Part shown: piece after piece, positions 23,304-36,483 of the stretch
Layout of the letters: each line of letters starts with the position of its first letter
Position numbering within the stretch: position 1 is the first letter of the stretch
Assembly (NCBI RefSeq): GCF_030253575.1
Contig: NC_080567.1
Span: forward strand, 9,386,501 to 9,450,500
Length of the DNA stretch: 64,000 bases
Direction of reading: 5' to 3'
Source of the DNA: Rhododendron vialii
Taxonomy: Eukaryota; Streptophyta; Magnoliopsida; Ericales; Ericaceae
Notes under the pieces: generated by a model
What the model was told of the DNA's origin: nothing
Database searches by the model: none
What the model saw: only the letters and a program-made list of their open reading frames with translations
Program-made: the position numbers and the translations under genes

Positions 23304-24325
23304 CCTCACCATATCAGCTCTTGCTTTCTTGGTTCTGCTGCTGTAACTCTTTTGGAACAACGGTTGGTAGCGTTTTGTCAACGTAAACCTCATGGACTGC
23401 TCTTGATACTTCCCTAGCCTTATAGCACTAACTAAGTTTCTGCATGCTTTTGGGTGCTTTGTGTAAATATGAACTCATAGATCCATGTGGTTTTCAGTCT
23501 GTATATACCACTCGATCTTTTGGAACAATGGCTGCTGCCGTTTTGTAAATATAGCCCTTATGGGGTGCTCTTACTACTTCCCTAACCTTCTAGCACTAGG
23601 TTTCTGCATCCTTTTGAGTGCTTTTGCTAGATACAAACTAATAGACTCCTGTGGTTTCCGATGTATATGTGCTACTCATAGTATGCAAACCTGCAACTCA
23701 TAGCACGTGCTATGCTTTCGTATGATGTGACCCAACAATCTGAAGTTTAACTGAATTGTTTTTCTGTGTAATATCGTGTATAGCCAGGGTGATTCTCGCA
23801 CAACAGTTTTTTTCGATGCTTCCGTGTTTGTCTCCGTAATATACTTGGGCACCAATTTTCCCTTATCATTTTCCCGCTAGAAGCAAGGCTATAAATGAGC
23901 CAAGCAACTTGCAAACTCATCTCAGTCTGGCTCAGCTAACCTTGCCTCGTTTAATAGACTAATCAAAGTTGAGCTCAGATCTTCGGCTTGTTTGCTAAAT
24001 AACCTAAGTGAAGCTTAGTTCATTTAACAAAAGCTCAGCTTGCTAAAAAAAAGTTGACTCGATTAAATAGCCCTATTTAATAAATGGCTAAACTTGACTC
24101 ATTAGAGGCTCAATTCGTCAGTGTTCAAGGCAACCTTAAACTCAACTTTTTTACTCATTAGATGAACAAGCCAAACTGAAACTTGTGAAAGCTTGATTTG
24201 GCTTGACTCATTTTACACTCTTAGGTTTGCAAGTGTTCATACGTTCCCATTGATGCTTCTACATTTTCTTTCCTTTCCCCTCCAACTAACTCAAAGTAAA
24301 TGCGCACATTACATAGTTTGGTTCT
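23304..24325 (+). other. 3' flank of B3-like copy III with a 168-bp tandem duplication
   Basis: A unit beginning CTTTTGGAACAA(C/T)GG at 23,349 recurs at 23,517, with shared CTTCCCTA(G/A)CC and GGTTTCTGCAT-type text, period about 168 bp and clear divergence between copies. Further on, degenerate repeats of GCTTAGTTC/GCTCAGCTT-type text occur around 23,930-24,220. No gene. The stretch continues directly at 27,536 once the solo LTR is removed. Confidence 0.6.
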
Positions 24326-24453
24326 TGTAACGCCCCGAATTTTGGGTACGTTAAAGAAGACATTTTATTGAAAATAAACTGAGTCTGGCTCTTTATTACA
24401 AAAACTTAAAAGAAGTACTTTTATTACAAACGGAAGGGAACTAAGGTTCCTAA

Positions 24454-24636
24454 CTACTGCTCCGCTTGTTCTTCCATCCGGGCTAGCTCTTCGGCTCCAA
24501 ATGCCTCCAAGGTGTAAAGTTCACCCTGTTCATCTATGAGGTCTGACGTATTATACCGGCGTCGCCACCAATATAATAAGTCAGGGTCACCAAAAAGGCA
24601 ACACCGTGAGCTTAAACGCTCAATAGAATAATCCAA
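24454..24636 (-). other. short conserved open frame inside the solo LTR
   Basis: A 60-codon open stretch on the LTR's sense strand with CCLFGDPDLLYWWRRRYN and EAFGAEELARMEE. The same peptide is recovered from the second solo LTR at 37,385-37,573, where many base differences are synonymous. It may be an LTR-encoded peptide or leader exon of this retroelement family. Function unknown. Confidence 0.55.
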
Positions 24637-24849
24637 ACCCTTTAACCCTTAACTTATAACAATACAACATATAGTCAAAGATTTCCACATAGCATGCTCA
24701 TCTAACAACAACACATTCGTATACGATAAACCATCAACGTTGGTGTCCAAGATTTGTGAGTTTCTCCTACGTGACTCCTCGTAGACCGTGTCGACATTTT
24801 CCATATTTCATAAACGTATCACTTTTTCAAAAACTCAATTTTTAACACA

Positions 24850-25085
24850 CCCAACCTCGGTTCCGCCGTTCCGGACTCCCGAGTATCCTCACAATGGTTC
24901 CGCCATCCCGCCTCACAATGGTTCCGCCATCCCGGGCTCCCATTGGCACACATTGCATTGGCTCCGTAACGCGGATAACCAAGCACACACCCAACCTCGG
25001 TTCCGCCGTTCCGGACTCCCGAGTATCCTCACAATGGTTCCGCCGTCCCGGTCTCCCATTGGCACACAAAACACACACCACACAA
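24850..25085 (-). repeat. minisatellite-like block in the solo LTR
   Basis: Repeated text with TCACAATGGTTCCGCC and TCCCATTGGCACACA, including two copies of a longer unit (ACACCCAACCTCGGTTCCGCC at about 24,845 and 24,985). It corresponds to the expanded 48-bp array at 36,484-36,870 in the sister LTR. Confidence 0.75.
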
Positions 25086-26238
25086 TGGGCTACAACGTCC
25101 GGCCACATTGCGGTTTCCAAAACATTTCACACTTTTCAAAACACGCCTTTTTCATAAACCACAACCTAGGTGTCATGTTTCTACTTTCTTGATTTCCGTG
25201 TCTCGTTTCTCATGCATAGACTCCGCGGTGGGACTTTTCACATACGATATCATTCATTGTATTATTCAATCTAACAAGATCATACATTTCAAACTACTTG
25301 ACATGCTTGAATCACTTAATAACAACCATCATGCATTTCATACACTTCCAACAAAAGATAACATTATCTACTTTAAATGACATGTTTAAAGTTTCTCCCT
25401 AATGAACTTATTTTTTTGTACAAGACTATGTTTGGGAAAGTAAGTAAGGATAACTACTTGGGATGGAAGTTAAGGAGATCCTACATTACACTTTAGGTAT
25501 AGAGATAAGAAATCCTACGTTATACTTAGGAATAGGGATAAGGAATTTCTACCTTGCTTCTTGGCGGTAGTAGTCGGCTAAGAAGATTTGGTCGACGGTT
25601 TTGGATTTCGGCGGCGTAACGGCGTCGGTTTGCTTCGAAAGGAAGAGAGTTGATCTTTTCTCTTCCTAGAAACAACTTTCTAACTAACTAAGCTACTTTA
25701 AAAGATCTAACGGTGGTTTTGGGAGGTGGTTTGGTGGTTTCTCTCAAGAACACTCAAGAACACTAGAAAACTAGAATTTTGAAAGCAAGAACTTTTGGAA
25801 TTTCTAGAGAGAAGTTGGAGCAATGGTTGAAGGTGTGAGTTTAAGCTTGGAGTGAGCTTCTATTTATAGGCAAAGGCTTCTCCTCTCCCTCTCTCAACCG
25901 AATCTCTCTCTCTCTCTCTACATCTTTGATTTCTTTCACTTGTCAAGCTTGATTGAAAGCTTGATGGGTGAAGTAAAGGCTTGGTTGGAAGATCAATGGC
26001 TAAATGGTAGGCTTGCATGGCTACTTTGGTCCTTGGATTTGATCTTTGGAAGATATGTTGGAAAGGAGGAGACATGGGTACAAGATTCATGGCTTAAACA
26101 ATTGAAGTTTGTACAATGGAGGACAATGGAGTTAAGATTTGGCTAGGAAAAGAAATCACCAAGGATTTGAAGTACTTTGGAAAACTAATGTCAAAGTACA
26201 CATCAAATCTTTCTTCTTCTTCCTTCTTCTTTCCTTCT

Positions 26239-26336
26239 CTCTCTCTCCCTCTCCCTCTTTTTCTCTCTCGGCCTCTCCCCTCTCTCTCTCCCTCACGGCT
26301 CTCTCTCTCCTCTCTCCTCTCTCTCTCTCTCTCCCA
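26239..26336 (+). repeat. (TC)n-rich low-complexity tract
   Basis: Nearly pure CT runs broken by CGG and CAC. Frames read through it are low-complexity Ser/Leu or Arg/Glu strings and not genes. Confidence 0.85.
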
Positions 26337-26466
26337 TGTACTAGCTATATACATATGTATATATATGTACTACAATGCAAGAATACAAATAAACAATAGG
26401 TACTTTTTGTACAAAAGGGCAATTTAGTCTTTAAAGGGTCAAGATTTCCCCAATAAACAATTAAAA

Positions 26467-26800
26467 GGTACGAGTACTTTAATTAATATAATAATGTACT
26501 TTTGTACTCCCGGAAATCTTAACAAAACATTAGTTTAATGGGTTAAGTACTTTGGTTGAAAGATGAGCCTATTACCCAATGGATAATAAAACTCCTAACG
26601 GTTATTATCCAAAGGATAATAAGGTACGGGTACTTTAATTAATATAATAATGTACTTTTGTACTCCCGGGAATCTTAACAAAATATTATTTTAATGGGTT
26701 AAGTACTTTGTTTGAAAGATGAGCCTATTACCCAATGGATAATAAAATCCCTAACGGTTATTATCCAAAGGATAATAAGGTACGGGTACTTTAAATATTA
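26467..26800 (+). repeat. 156-bp tandem repeat in the solo LTR, two full copies and a partial third
   Basis: GGTACG(A/G)GTACTTTAATTAATA at 26,467 and 26,623, and a partial third at 26,779, period 156 bp. Each unit includes CCCAATGGATAATAAAA, CTAACGGTTATTATCC and AAAGGATAATAAGG. An (AT)n tract lies at about 26,851-26,893. Confidence 0.85.
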
Positions 26801-26847
26801 AACTAAATTTTTGGAAAAGACTACATGTCCTTTTTATTACACATGTG

Positions 26848-26898
<51 letters not shown>

Positions 26899-27530
26899 TT
26901 ACCAAATAAAATAAAGAAAAGGCTTTTGTCCAATGGGTAAAGATTACCCTAACGGTTATTGTCCAATGGTTCATAGTTACTTGGGTACTTTTATTAGAAA
27001 AAATAATCAAAAGTACTTTTCAAATGTCATTTCTTTAAAAGATCAAAGTACTTGTTCAAATCTTTCAAAATCCTTTTAATATAAAGAAATGGGTTTCTTT
27101 TATCCAATGGATAATAGTTCCCCTAACATTTATCGTCCAATGGATAAAGAATAAAACCAAAACAATAAAAGAAAATAATTAAACAATTTCTAGTCTAGGG
27201 TTCAAAAGGTTCAATAGGTTCAAGATGGGCAAAATGGTCCATTTACGGTTAGGGAAACGTAACTAGGTGACTTCCTAGTTTGGTTACTCCATCAAGCCGG
27301 TTAGAAGCTAACTAGGCTTGCTAAGTAGGACATATAAGTCAAGAAACGATCCTTGAGGGTCCAAAGTGCGATTAGGGTTTCTAGTCGAGAAATACGATGA
27401 TAAGACGATCGATTGTTTAAATACAAACCACAAGGAAATCAAATAAGAGAATCAACGAGTAATTAAGAGAAATTAAGAAATTTCAAATAACAACGAGATT
27501 TTTATTGAACGAAAAATCGGAGTTGTTACA

Positions 27531-28734
27531 GTTCTCATTACCGCAGGCCTAACAAATCTACGCTCTACCATACGTACTCATGCAATTAAAGATAGCTAAT
27601 CAATGTCTACCATGTTTGTTGACATGTCTGACTAATGGTTTTAGTGGTCACATCATTACCCCACTAATCTAAACATGTGGTACATCCATCACTAATATAA
27701 AAAATTCATTTTGGCACTCCAATTTTCGTCACTGACACTTTACTTTGTGTGTTAGTTACAGAAAAGCACAAAATTAAAAGTAAAGTATCATTCGCTAAAA
27801 ATAGAGTGCCAAAATCACATCTCTGAATATGTTTCGTAATAACATATAAAATGCAAGGCTAAATTATCTTGCAAAAAGATTCATTCCCTCCATTCCATAT
27901 GCAAAATTCACCATAAATTACCACACCACTTTTCAGAATTTTTTTGTTGTTGCATATTTGGCAATTTAATTTTGCGAAATTCTCCACGTTAGATTGAAGC
28001 ACCGATTGAGCTTCTTAGTGCAAAATGCAAAAAAAACTGCAAAATTATGCATCAGTATAGTTAATCTTTTGCTTCAAATTACAGTAAAAAAAATAAAGTG
28101 AGGGTTACAACGTGAAACAGAAAGGGTAATGCCACTACCTTATGTTTGGCCTGTGTTATAACACTTATATTCATTTGTAAAAATTCTTTTACAAAAGCAT
28201 TAAAAAATATTCCCCGTTCTTTTAAAAAAAAACCCGTCGTCTTATGATAACTTAAAATAAAATAGTGAGCTCTCAATTTAAAATAGAGGTAACATAAAAC
28301 TAATTTAACTTCGATTAGGCTACTTTTTCCTCCCTCATCCTTGCACCTATAATTTTATCTCCAAGAGTAACAAAAAAACCAAAGTCCACGTTTTACTTTT
28401 GCGCAAATCAAACAAATTAGCTACTTCCCTACATAATTTTTAAAATTTTCCTGTGCCATATTAAAAATCACAACCAGTGCTTTAATTTAATGCCAAAATT
28501 TTTTTAAAAAATAACAAAAGAAAATCGTTAATTTCCCCATTTGAAAGATGACAAAAAGATTTATGCTGAACTCTTAATATGACACAGAGTGATTAAAATA
28601 ACAAAAAAGTACAGCTAATGTTTTTCCCCAAAAAAACTTGCACAAAACTGTACCTATGCTTTTCCTAATCCCTGAGTACTCTCCCTGTTCACACCTTGAT
28701 ATTAGTGAGGCGCTAGTTGTGCCCCAATTGAACC

Positions 28735-28775
<41 letters not shown>

Positions 28776-29175
28776 CACAAAAAATAACAAAAACCTGTTC
28801 AGGTTAAGCACTACACCCTTTGCTATGCACTGCCCTGCTCATCAACTCTGAAGAAACTGGAAAATTCGTGCTTCTGCTGCTGCGCACTACCATAATCTGG
28901 TAGATATGTTCATCCCGTTACTGTTAGTCGCAAAGCCAAGTAGTAAATTTTCTCTGCTTTACTTGCATTTCTGTTGCTGCATCATATTCATACTTTTGGT
29001 AACTTTTCTGTTCTTACACAAAGGCTATAATTCTGTAACGAAAATATTCATAGCTATGGAACTATACTTCTGCGAAATAAATATCTACTAAAACATTATA
29101 CTTGGAAAACATAAAACACACACAGTTAGTTACTAATCTAAACAAACCATCAATATAATTATAGCAAGGAGGAAA
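27531..29175 (+). other. AT-rich spacer upstream of the Helitron Rep gene, with a C36 run
   Basis: No protein or RNA gene recognised. A run of 36 C lies at 28,736-28,771. Some text near 27,690-27,800 (TTTTGGCACTCCAATTTTCGTCACTGACAC with later complementary GAGTGCCAAAA) forms an inverted pair about 120 bases apart and may be a small MITE-like remnant. No Helitron terminus was found. Confidence 0.5.
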
Positions 29176-32100
29176 ATGTCCAGCAATAAGCGTAAAAGAA
29201 CACCATACTGTCAGCTGTCACAAGATCAAAGAGATCGCATAAACGCAAACAAACGATCTTCGTATCATAGAAATAAAAAAAGGCAGGATCAACTTTTCCC
29301 AGTTGGTATAGAAGATCAGATCAGTGCAGAAGAAAATATCGGCTCGAGTTTGTTTCTTGATAACCTCCAAGATCATGGTTATGGTGATGGACACATATTT
29401 GGTGCACATGCTACTGTAGATGCCGAAAATGCAGGTATGGGCTGTACTTCCATGCAGCTGCTCTTTTGCGTAGCTCATTCTTCTCAAACTAACTAATTTC
29501 TATTATCTTGTGCACCATTTGCAAAGCTAATATTTGAACATATTATTCCCTTTCCATAGGTCCTTCAACTGTACCATCAACTTCAGCTCAATCTGAACCA
29601 TGTATGAAAATCCCTCCATTCTGCTGCATATTTACTTCCCTGCTTCAATTTTGTACAGTTATGAACACTAACTTATCTGGTATTCCAATAGGTGACCTCT
29701 CTGATATTCCCATAGGTAATTACCCCAAACTAAAATATCTAACCATCTTACTTTTTGAGGTTTTATTTATGGCATCAAATATTTGAACACAGGGGTAGCA
29801 GTTGGTACTCTAATGCCATTACCAAGAATTCAGCAACATTCCATACCAACTGAGCCATTCGGGTTACCAGCAGTGCAGCCTTGTCAATTTTGTGAGGCAA
29901 AAAGGTTTCCCTATGAGCCACCCAAATTCTGTTGCTCCAGCGGAGAAGTTTCTTTGTACCCAATTGCTATTCCACCACAGCTGCAATAGCTATACTCTGG
30001 TTATGGACCCGATTCAAGTCACTTTCTTCAGTATATAAAACCATATAACGACATCTTTTCGTTCACATCAATGGGTGTGCATCTTGATCCTCTATATGCA
30101 AAGCGAGTGAACGGGATTTACACTTTCCGCACCCAAGGCATAATCTACCACGCAATCAATGATCTATATCCTTCTGGACAAATGCCATCGTATTTACAAC
30201 TTTACTTCTACGATACAAGAAATGAAGTCACCAACAGAAAAGCTGATCGCAACAAACTACGTTCAGATATTATATCTCAGTTGATCGATATCCTCAAAAT
30301 CAACCCATACTCTAAATTCTTCTGTGGTCTAAGCGAAATACCGAATATTGAGGAATATTAAATAAGATTGAAGGCAAATCCTGATATGCATGAACGAACT
30401 GCTCAACCACCAACTGTATCTCAAGTAGCTGCCATGTGGATTGAAGATGAAGATGCAACAGAACTGCAGAAGCGCAGTATAATTGTGCAAAAACATGATG
30501 GTCATAGCAAGCGTATTAGCTATTACTATGGTTGCTATGATTCCCTTCAATATCCACTTCTTTTCCCGCTTGGTGAACCTGGATGGCATCAAGGCATTAA
30601 AAAAATAAAGGCCAACATTACAGACCTTCTTTGTTCAAGTCATAGCCAAATTTCTCCAATTCAGTCACTAACGGCAGACGATTTACTTGCCAATGAAGCA
30701 GCAGGTAACAAATTCTTTGCTTTCTTATTTCCAATGCAATGTCTTCCTCATATTATGCTTCAAAAATCTTTATCTCCTCTCATATCATTTTTTTTATTCA
30801 GTGCATGCAGCAAAACCAGACAAAACATCAATGGTATCTGCTCGCAAATTTTATGCATATCGATTCCAAATCAGACCAAACACAACCTCCATATTGTTGC
30901 AGTGCGGGCGCTTGCTACAGCAATTTGCTGTTGATATGTACGTTAAAATCGAAACATCTAGATTGGACTACTTCAGAAATAGGCAACACGAAATCAGAGC
31001 TGACTATATCAAGGAATTGTTGACTGCGTGAATAATGGCGAATCTGTTGGTTCAAAGGTTGGCACACGCATTGTTCTTTCGGCCACTTTCACAGGAGGTC
31101 CAAGAGATATGCGAAAACGATATCTAGATGCAATGACCCTTGTTCAAAGATACGGCAAGCCTGATTTATTTCTAACCATGACATGCAATCCAAACTGGCT
31201 AGAGATCAGAGCAGAGTTAAAGCAACATGAAGAAGTACAAAACAGGCCAGATTTACTGTCAAGAATATTCCGAAGTAAATTTCACTATTTATGCAAAGAA
31301 GTTGTCAAAAAAGAGCTCTTTGGCCCGGTAGCAGCCTATACATTTGCAACTGAATTCCAAAAACGAGGGCTGCCGCATGTACATATGCTAATAGTGCTTA
31401 AAGGCGCCTACAAAATAAGCACTGTTGACCTGGTTGATTCTTTCATTTCAGCTAAAATACCAGACAAAGATCAGCAGCCACATTTGTATGCAATGGTCCT
31501 CAAGCATATGCTTCATGGACCTTATGGAGAATTGAATCTCCAAAATGCATGCATGCACAATAATAAGTGCAAAAACCACTATCCAAAAAATTACTGTGCG
31601 GAAACTACCATATGTCCAGATGGCTATCCAATATACATGAGGCGACCAAATGGCGAAGAAGCAACAATACGTGGCCATAAGCTGGACAATAGATGGGTAG
31701 TGCCATATAATCCCACTCTCCTGGCTATGTTTGACTGCCACATCAACATTGAGGTTTGCTCTACCGTCAAAGCAGTCAAATATTTATACAAATACATCTA
31801 CAAAGGGTATGATAAGATTATGTATCGTTTAGCCACCACAGACGAAGCACAGGGCATAGATGAAATCAAGCAATTCCAAGATGCAAGATGGATTTCCCCA
31901 CCAGAAGCAATGTGGAGAATCTATCGACTGCCTTTGTACGAGATGCAACCAGCTGTTATAACTCTACAGCTGCACTTAGAAAATCGCCAACCAACCAACT
32001 TCAACGACAACACTAATTTACGAAATATAGCAGGAAATACATTCATGCAGCGGACAATGCTTACTCAGTTCTTTTGGATGAATGCCAATGATAAAAAAGC

Positions 32101-32263
32101 AAAGCACCGAAAACTAATATACCAAAATTTTCCTGAAGAATATGTATGGGACAGCCAAACAAGAGCATGGCATGAACGACAACAAAAAGAGGTCATTGGC
32201 AGAATCGCAACTGCAAATCCAAAAGAAGGAGGAAGATATTATTTAAGGCTTCTGCTAGCTCAT
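29176..32263 (+). pseudogene. Helitron Rep (HUH endonuclease) part of the Rep-helicase gene, broken
   Basis: The first exon (29,176-29,434) starts MSSNKRKRTPY with a basic RDRINANKRSSYHRNKKR segment; small exons follow near 29,560-29,725. The main body (about 29,793-30,703, then from about 30,800 after a GTAACA...ATTCAG intron) matches the Helitron helicase-like N-terminal domain (PF14214). The Rep core at 31,028-32,263 shows LTMTCNPNW, the HUH motif GLPHVHM (His codons 31,376-31,384) and the two-tyrosine block KYLYKYIYKGYD at about 31,778-31,813. Rep nicks and rejoins DNA in rolling-circle transposition. Two in-frame stops (29,987-29,989 and 30,359-30,361) and a frame change near 31,000 suggest this copy is inactive. 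A SIRE element splits the gene at 32,264; the reading resumes at 44,226. Confidence 0.85.
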
Positions 32264-33220
32264 TGAAATTTCTAAAGTGATGCTAGGAGTACTTATTTTG
32301 CCTTACTAGATGACTTCAAACACACCACAAAATCAACCAAAGAAAGGAACACCAATCTTACGTGGAAAACCCCAAAATCGGGTAAAAACCACGGGAAGGA
32401 ATCATTCACTAAAACAAATGTACGATTACAAGCAATCTTAACACTGACCGTGTATCCTCACCACGAGTCCTAAGATCTACCTGCCGAATCCACGTTCATC
32501 GTACCCACTGCATGATCGCCGAATCCTGAATCCTCAGGCCTTCCAGAAACCCTTTCGAACTCCACGAAAGGATGCAAATCAAAGATTGATTGTTGATGAA
32601 CTTACCCTCTTGAAGTTGAAAGATTAACACCAAAACACCATGGATCTTTAATGCTCTTCAAGATTCACGAAACCAATCCCTCAATAGGATTCTGAAATAT
32701 CAGACGAAAACTCACGAAGGCTGCGATATAGATGTTGAAGTAGAGAAAAAGAAAAAGACCAGCCTCTCGAAGGAATTTTATCACCAATTAATTAATCAAC
32801 TTCGATCGGTCTTCGAGCGGCCACCAAAGCTCACGTTCAAAGGAGTATATATATGGAGATTTCTCGTGAGCCAGAAAGAGAGATGCTTGTCCCTTTTTCT
32901 TTTTACCTCTTCGACCTAATGGGTCGATTCTTATTAAGGCCCCAAAATGCATTTGAGCAAAAACCGAACCGGCCCAATAAGAAGTTGATTTTGCTGGAGC
33001 AAAATATCCCGTCTTCCAACTCTTTCACGAACTGGCCCAATAAGAACTTGACTAACATCTACCGCACTAAAAAATAATACAATATAATGATTCCTTTCCA
33101 CATCCTAAACAGACGCTTCTAAAAAAAAAATTACACCTCAATAAAAATGGGGATACATGGAAAGGTGTTATTTGGTCATGAATGTGCCAACCAAAAGGGA
33201 GCTCGGCCTATGGAGCTTCA
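32264..33220 (-). repeat. 3' LTR of the SIRE element
   Basis: 957 bp, nearly identical to 43,268-44,225. On the element's own strand it starts TGAAGCTCC and ends AATTTCA. Confidence 0.95.
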
Positions 33221-33796
33221 ATCTCCCCCTTTGGCACTTCCATGACAAAACACATGCAGCAGATATAACACCTATCCCCTAAGAAAACTGTGAGTTGGAA
33301 ATCTGCATCGCTGCACCATCAAAAACATCTCACAGCTATTAGAATGTTAGCAACACACAAACAAAAGCATGGAATATCATCATCTCCCCTTTTTTGTCAA
33401 GGAAGGACAAAGGAACCTGCAATATACTAGTGAGAATGTCAAGGAATAACACCCTTAGCCTTACTAATTACCATCAAGATATGTCCAGCTGCAATAATCA
33501 CATGCCCATAGTGATTTAACCAAAGACTAAAAAACGGGAAGTAGCTATAATAGATGCCCAACAACTAGAAACACATACCAGTATTGCAACACAAAACCAA
33601 CTTCATCCATAAGACAAAGACAAAGCCCAAAAGAAATAAACGCAGCAGCCACACATCCACGTTAGTATCCCAAAACAAAAGATGCTCCAGATTATGATGG
33701 AGCGAGTAAACTAAGACGGTTGATAAATAAATTCAATAAAGTCCAATCTTTGAGAGCATATGTTGGTGGAAAGACTTAGAATAACAGTAGGGGGTT
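33221..33796 (-). other. SIRE internal region next to the 3' LTR
   Basis: Noncoding, with the purine tract beside the LTR and a second pyrimidine-rich CTCCCC (plus strand) near 33,384. It is interrupted at 33,797 by a solo LTR and continues at 37,705. Confidence 0.7.
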
Positions 33797-35087
33797 TGTA
33801 ACGACCCTGAATTTTGGTCAATAAAAATTTCGTTAAATATTTGAATTTTATTTAATTTACTTATTTTCTTTTGAGTGGCTATATGTTATCTTGTAAAATT
33901 CGTTGTAGTTAGATTTTGGTCTCGACTAGAAACCCTACGTGACCAATTTAGTTAATTTCCAACCGACTACTTGGAGGAACCAAGCAACCGACTTACCTAG
34001 TTACTAGATGAACCTTTTGGACCTTTTGAAACTTTTGAACCTTTGCCTTTACCCATTGGTCCATAATGGTTAGGGTAATTTTTTGTCCATTGGATAATAA
34101 ATTTTTTATTATGAAAGTACATGTAGTCTTTCAAAAATCATATTTTAAAATAAAAGGTACTTGTACTCCTTTTATCCTTTGGTTATTAACCGCAAGGGAA
34201 ACTATTATCCATTGGGTAATAACCGTTAGGGAAGTTAGTGACCCTTGGATAATAGAGTCTTTTGACCAAATAAAGTACCGATGTGACTAGGGAACTTTCC
34301 AATAAAGTTGATTTGACTAGTCAACCTTTTTCAACCCTAGAAATTACTTATTTATTTCTTTTTATTAATTTGGTTTTATTCTTTGTCTATTGGACAATAA
34401 AAGTTAGGGGAACTATTATCCATTGGATAATAGAAACCCAATTCTTTATATTAAAAGGGTTTAATGAAAGATTTGAGCAAAGTACTTGAATAGACTTTTA
34501 TAATTATTTTGAAAAGTACTTTTGATTATTTTTTCTAATAAAAGTACCCAAGTAACCTTGGACCATTGGACAATAACCGTTAGGGTAATCTTTACCCATT
34601 GGACAAAAGCCTTTCCTTTATTTTATTTGGTAAGTACATTTATATATAAGCATGTGTAATAATAAAAAGGACATGTAGTCTTTTTCAAAGACTTAGTTTA
34701 ATATTTAAAGTACTCTCACCTTATTATCCTTTGGTTATTAACCGTTAGGGATTTTATTATCCATTGGGTAAAGGGTTTATTCTTTCAACAAGTACATGGG
34801 TTCATTAAAACTAATATTTTCTTAAACCCCATGTGATGATGTACCAATATTGAAAGTACCCATATTTTATTATGTAGCCTTTAAAGCCTAAGATTTTCCT
34901 AAGTACCTTTTTATTATTTTGTATTGGGGTTTTGTACCCAATTGGATTTGTTTAATGGGAGGTGTGATCTACCTAGATTACAAAGTACCCTAGTTTATTT
35001 ATTTTCAAACATGTGCCTAATTGGATTTCCTTATTGGGTATTTGATTTTGTGAATCTTTGTACTTTGTACTTTCTTATTCTTTCTTG

Positions 35088-35088
<1 letters not shown>

Positions 35089-35128
<40 letters not shown>

Positions 35129-35155
35129 TGTGTGTGTGTGTGTGTATGTACTAGG

Positions 35156-35186
<31 letters not shown>

Positions 35187-35194
35187 AGAGAGAC

Positions 35195-35239
<45 letters not shown>
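35089..35239 (+). repeat. compound microsatellite (AT)n-(TG)n-(GA)n
   Basis: (AT)n at about 35,090-35,124, (TG)n at about 35,127-35,144, then interrupted (GA)n to 35,239, about 20 to 350 bases upstream of nothing recognisable as a gene. It sits in the U3 part of the LTR, some 350 bases before the TATA box. Confidence 0.9.
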
Positions 35240-35242
<3 letters not shown>

Positions 35243-36483
35243 GGAGAGAGGAAGATGGGTTGTACCTTGACTTGACTTTCCTACATCTTTCAAATCCTTG
35301 GTGAATCTTCCTTCCTAGCTAAGAAACTAGCCCTCCATTAACCTCCATTGTACTTCTATATTTGTTTAGCACAAAATCTTGTACTCTTGTCTCCTTTCCT
35401 TGCAACAACTCTTCCATAATCCCATCCTTGGTACAAATCCTAGCCATGCAAGCCTAATATCCTAGCCCATCAAGCTTTCAATCAAAGTTTGACAAGTGAA
35501 AGATTGAGTTATGGAGCAAATCCATGGAGGATTTAGAGAGAGAGAGAGGGCCGGCCTTGTGAGAGGGGAGAGAGCCAAGAATTTTGCCTATAAATAGCAC
35601 CCCATGTTTGCCATTCAACACACACCTTCACCTAGCAACTTCTCTCTCTAGAAAAAAATCTTGTTCTTTCTTTGTTCTTGTTAGTTCTTTCTTTGTTCTT
35701 GAGTTGTTCTTGAGTTCTTCAAGAAACTCAACCTAAGCCGCCACTAGACCGCCACTCGACCACCCGCTCGATCCGAAAGTAGTAGTAGTAATAGTCAAGT
35801 AGAAGTTTCGAGAGAAACCTTTCTCTTTCGAAGCTACCGGAGACCACCGTAGGAAGTTACTCCGCCCGACCACCGACGTACTTTCCGTAGCCGACCTACC
35901 GCCAAGAAGTAAGGTAGAATACCACTACTCACTTTCCTAAGTATAAAGTAGGTTATCTTTATTTACGTACTTATCGTTTGATTAGAAGTATTCGTATTTT
36001 AATCTTTAAGATAGTTATGAGTATGCGTATATGAGTTGCTTGTATTACTTGTGGTATGTGATAAAGCATAAGTGATTTCACTCCAAAGACGTCCGTACAT
36101 GTGGCGTTGTGCTTTGAATAAAGCATAAGTGATACACTCCAAAGGCGTCCGTACATGTGGCGTTATGCTATAAGTAGTAATTGAGCGTGATGAGTAATAT
36201 GGAATTGGATGATCTTGTTAGGATGATTCTTGCTTACGTTTGTCCTACCGTGGAGTCTTTGTATGTAAACGAGACACAAGAACCGAGAAAGTAAAAACAT
36301 GACACCTAGTGTGTGGTTAATGAAAGGAAATGTTTTTCGAGGAGAAAATATTTTGAAACAACATAATGACCGGTTTTGAGTGGCATTATGTGAGTTGTGT
36401 ATGTGCGTGTATAAAAGAAATATTTGAAAAGAGTGAAAAGTTTTGGAATCCGCAATGTGGCCGGACTTGCCCATTGTGTGAGG

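Larger units (their letters stand above)
24326..27530 (-). mobile_element. solo LTR (3,205 bp), Ty3/gypsy chromovirus type, probably Tekay/Del
   Basis: The element starts TGTAACGCCCCGAATTTTGG and ends GTTGTTACA, flanked by perfect 5-bp repeats gttct (24,321-24,325 and 27,531-27,535). No internal retroelement genes are present, so it is a solo LTR. The promoter reads on the minus strand: CTATAAATAG complement at about 25,858-25,867, with a leader toward lower coordinates. It shares its ends, a 24-codon-plus conserved frame, minisatellite text and ATCCAATGGATAATA-type motifs with the LTR at 33,797-37,704, which lies in the opposite orientation. The size and TGTAACG ends point to the large LTRs of the Tekay/Del branch; that assignment is from memory of the family, since no pol is present. 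Confidence 0.85.

Noticed and set aside
28703-28710. CTAGT near 28,706 as a Helitron end
   Set aside because: No stem-loop precedes it and the flanking text does not match the two clear termini.
35058-35293. Frames of Tyr-Ile or Arg-Glu strings
   Set aside because: They are translations of (AT)n, (TG)n and (GA)n microsatellites.
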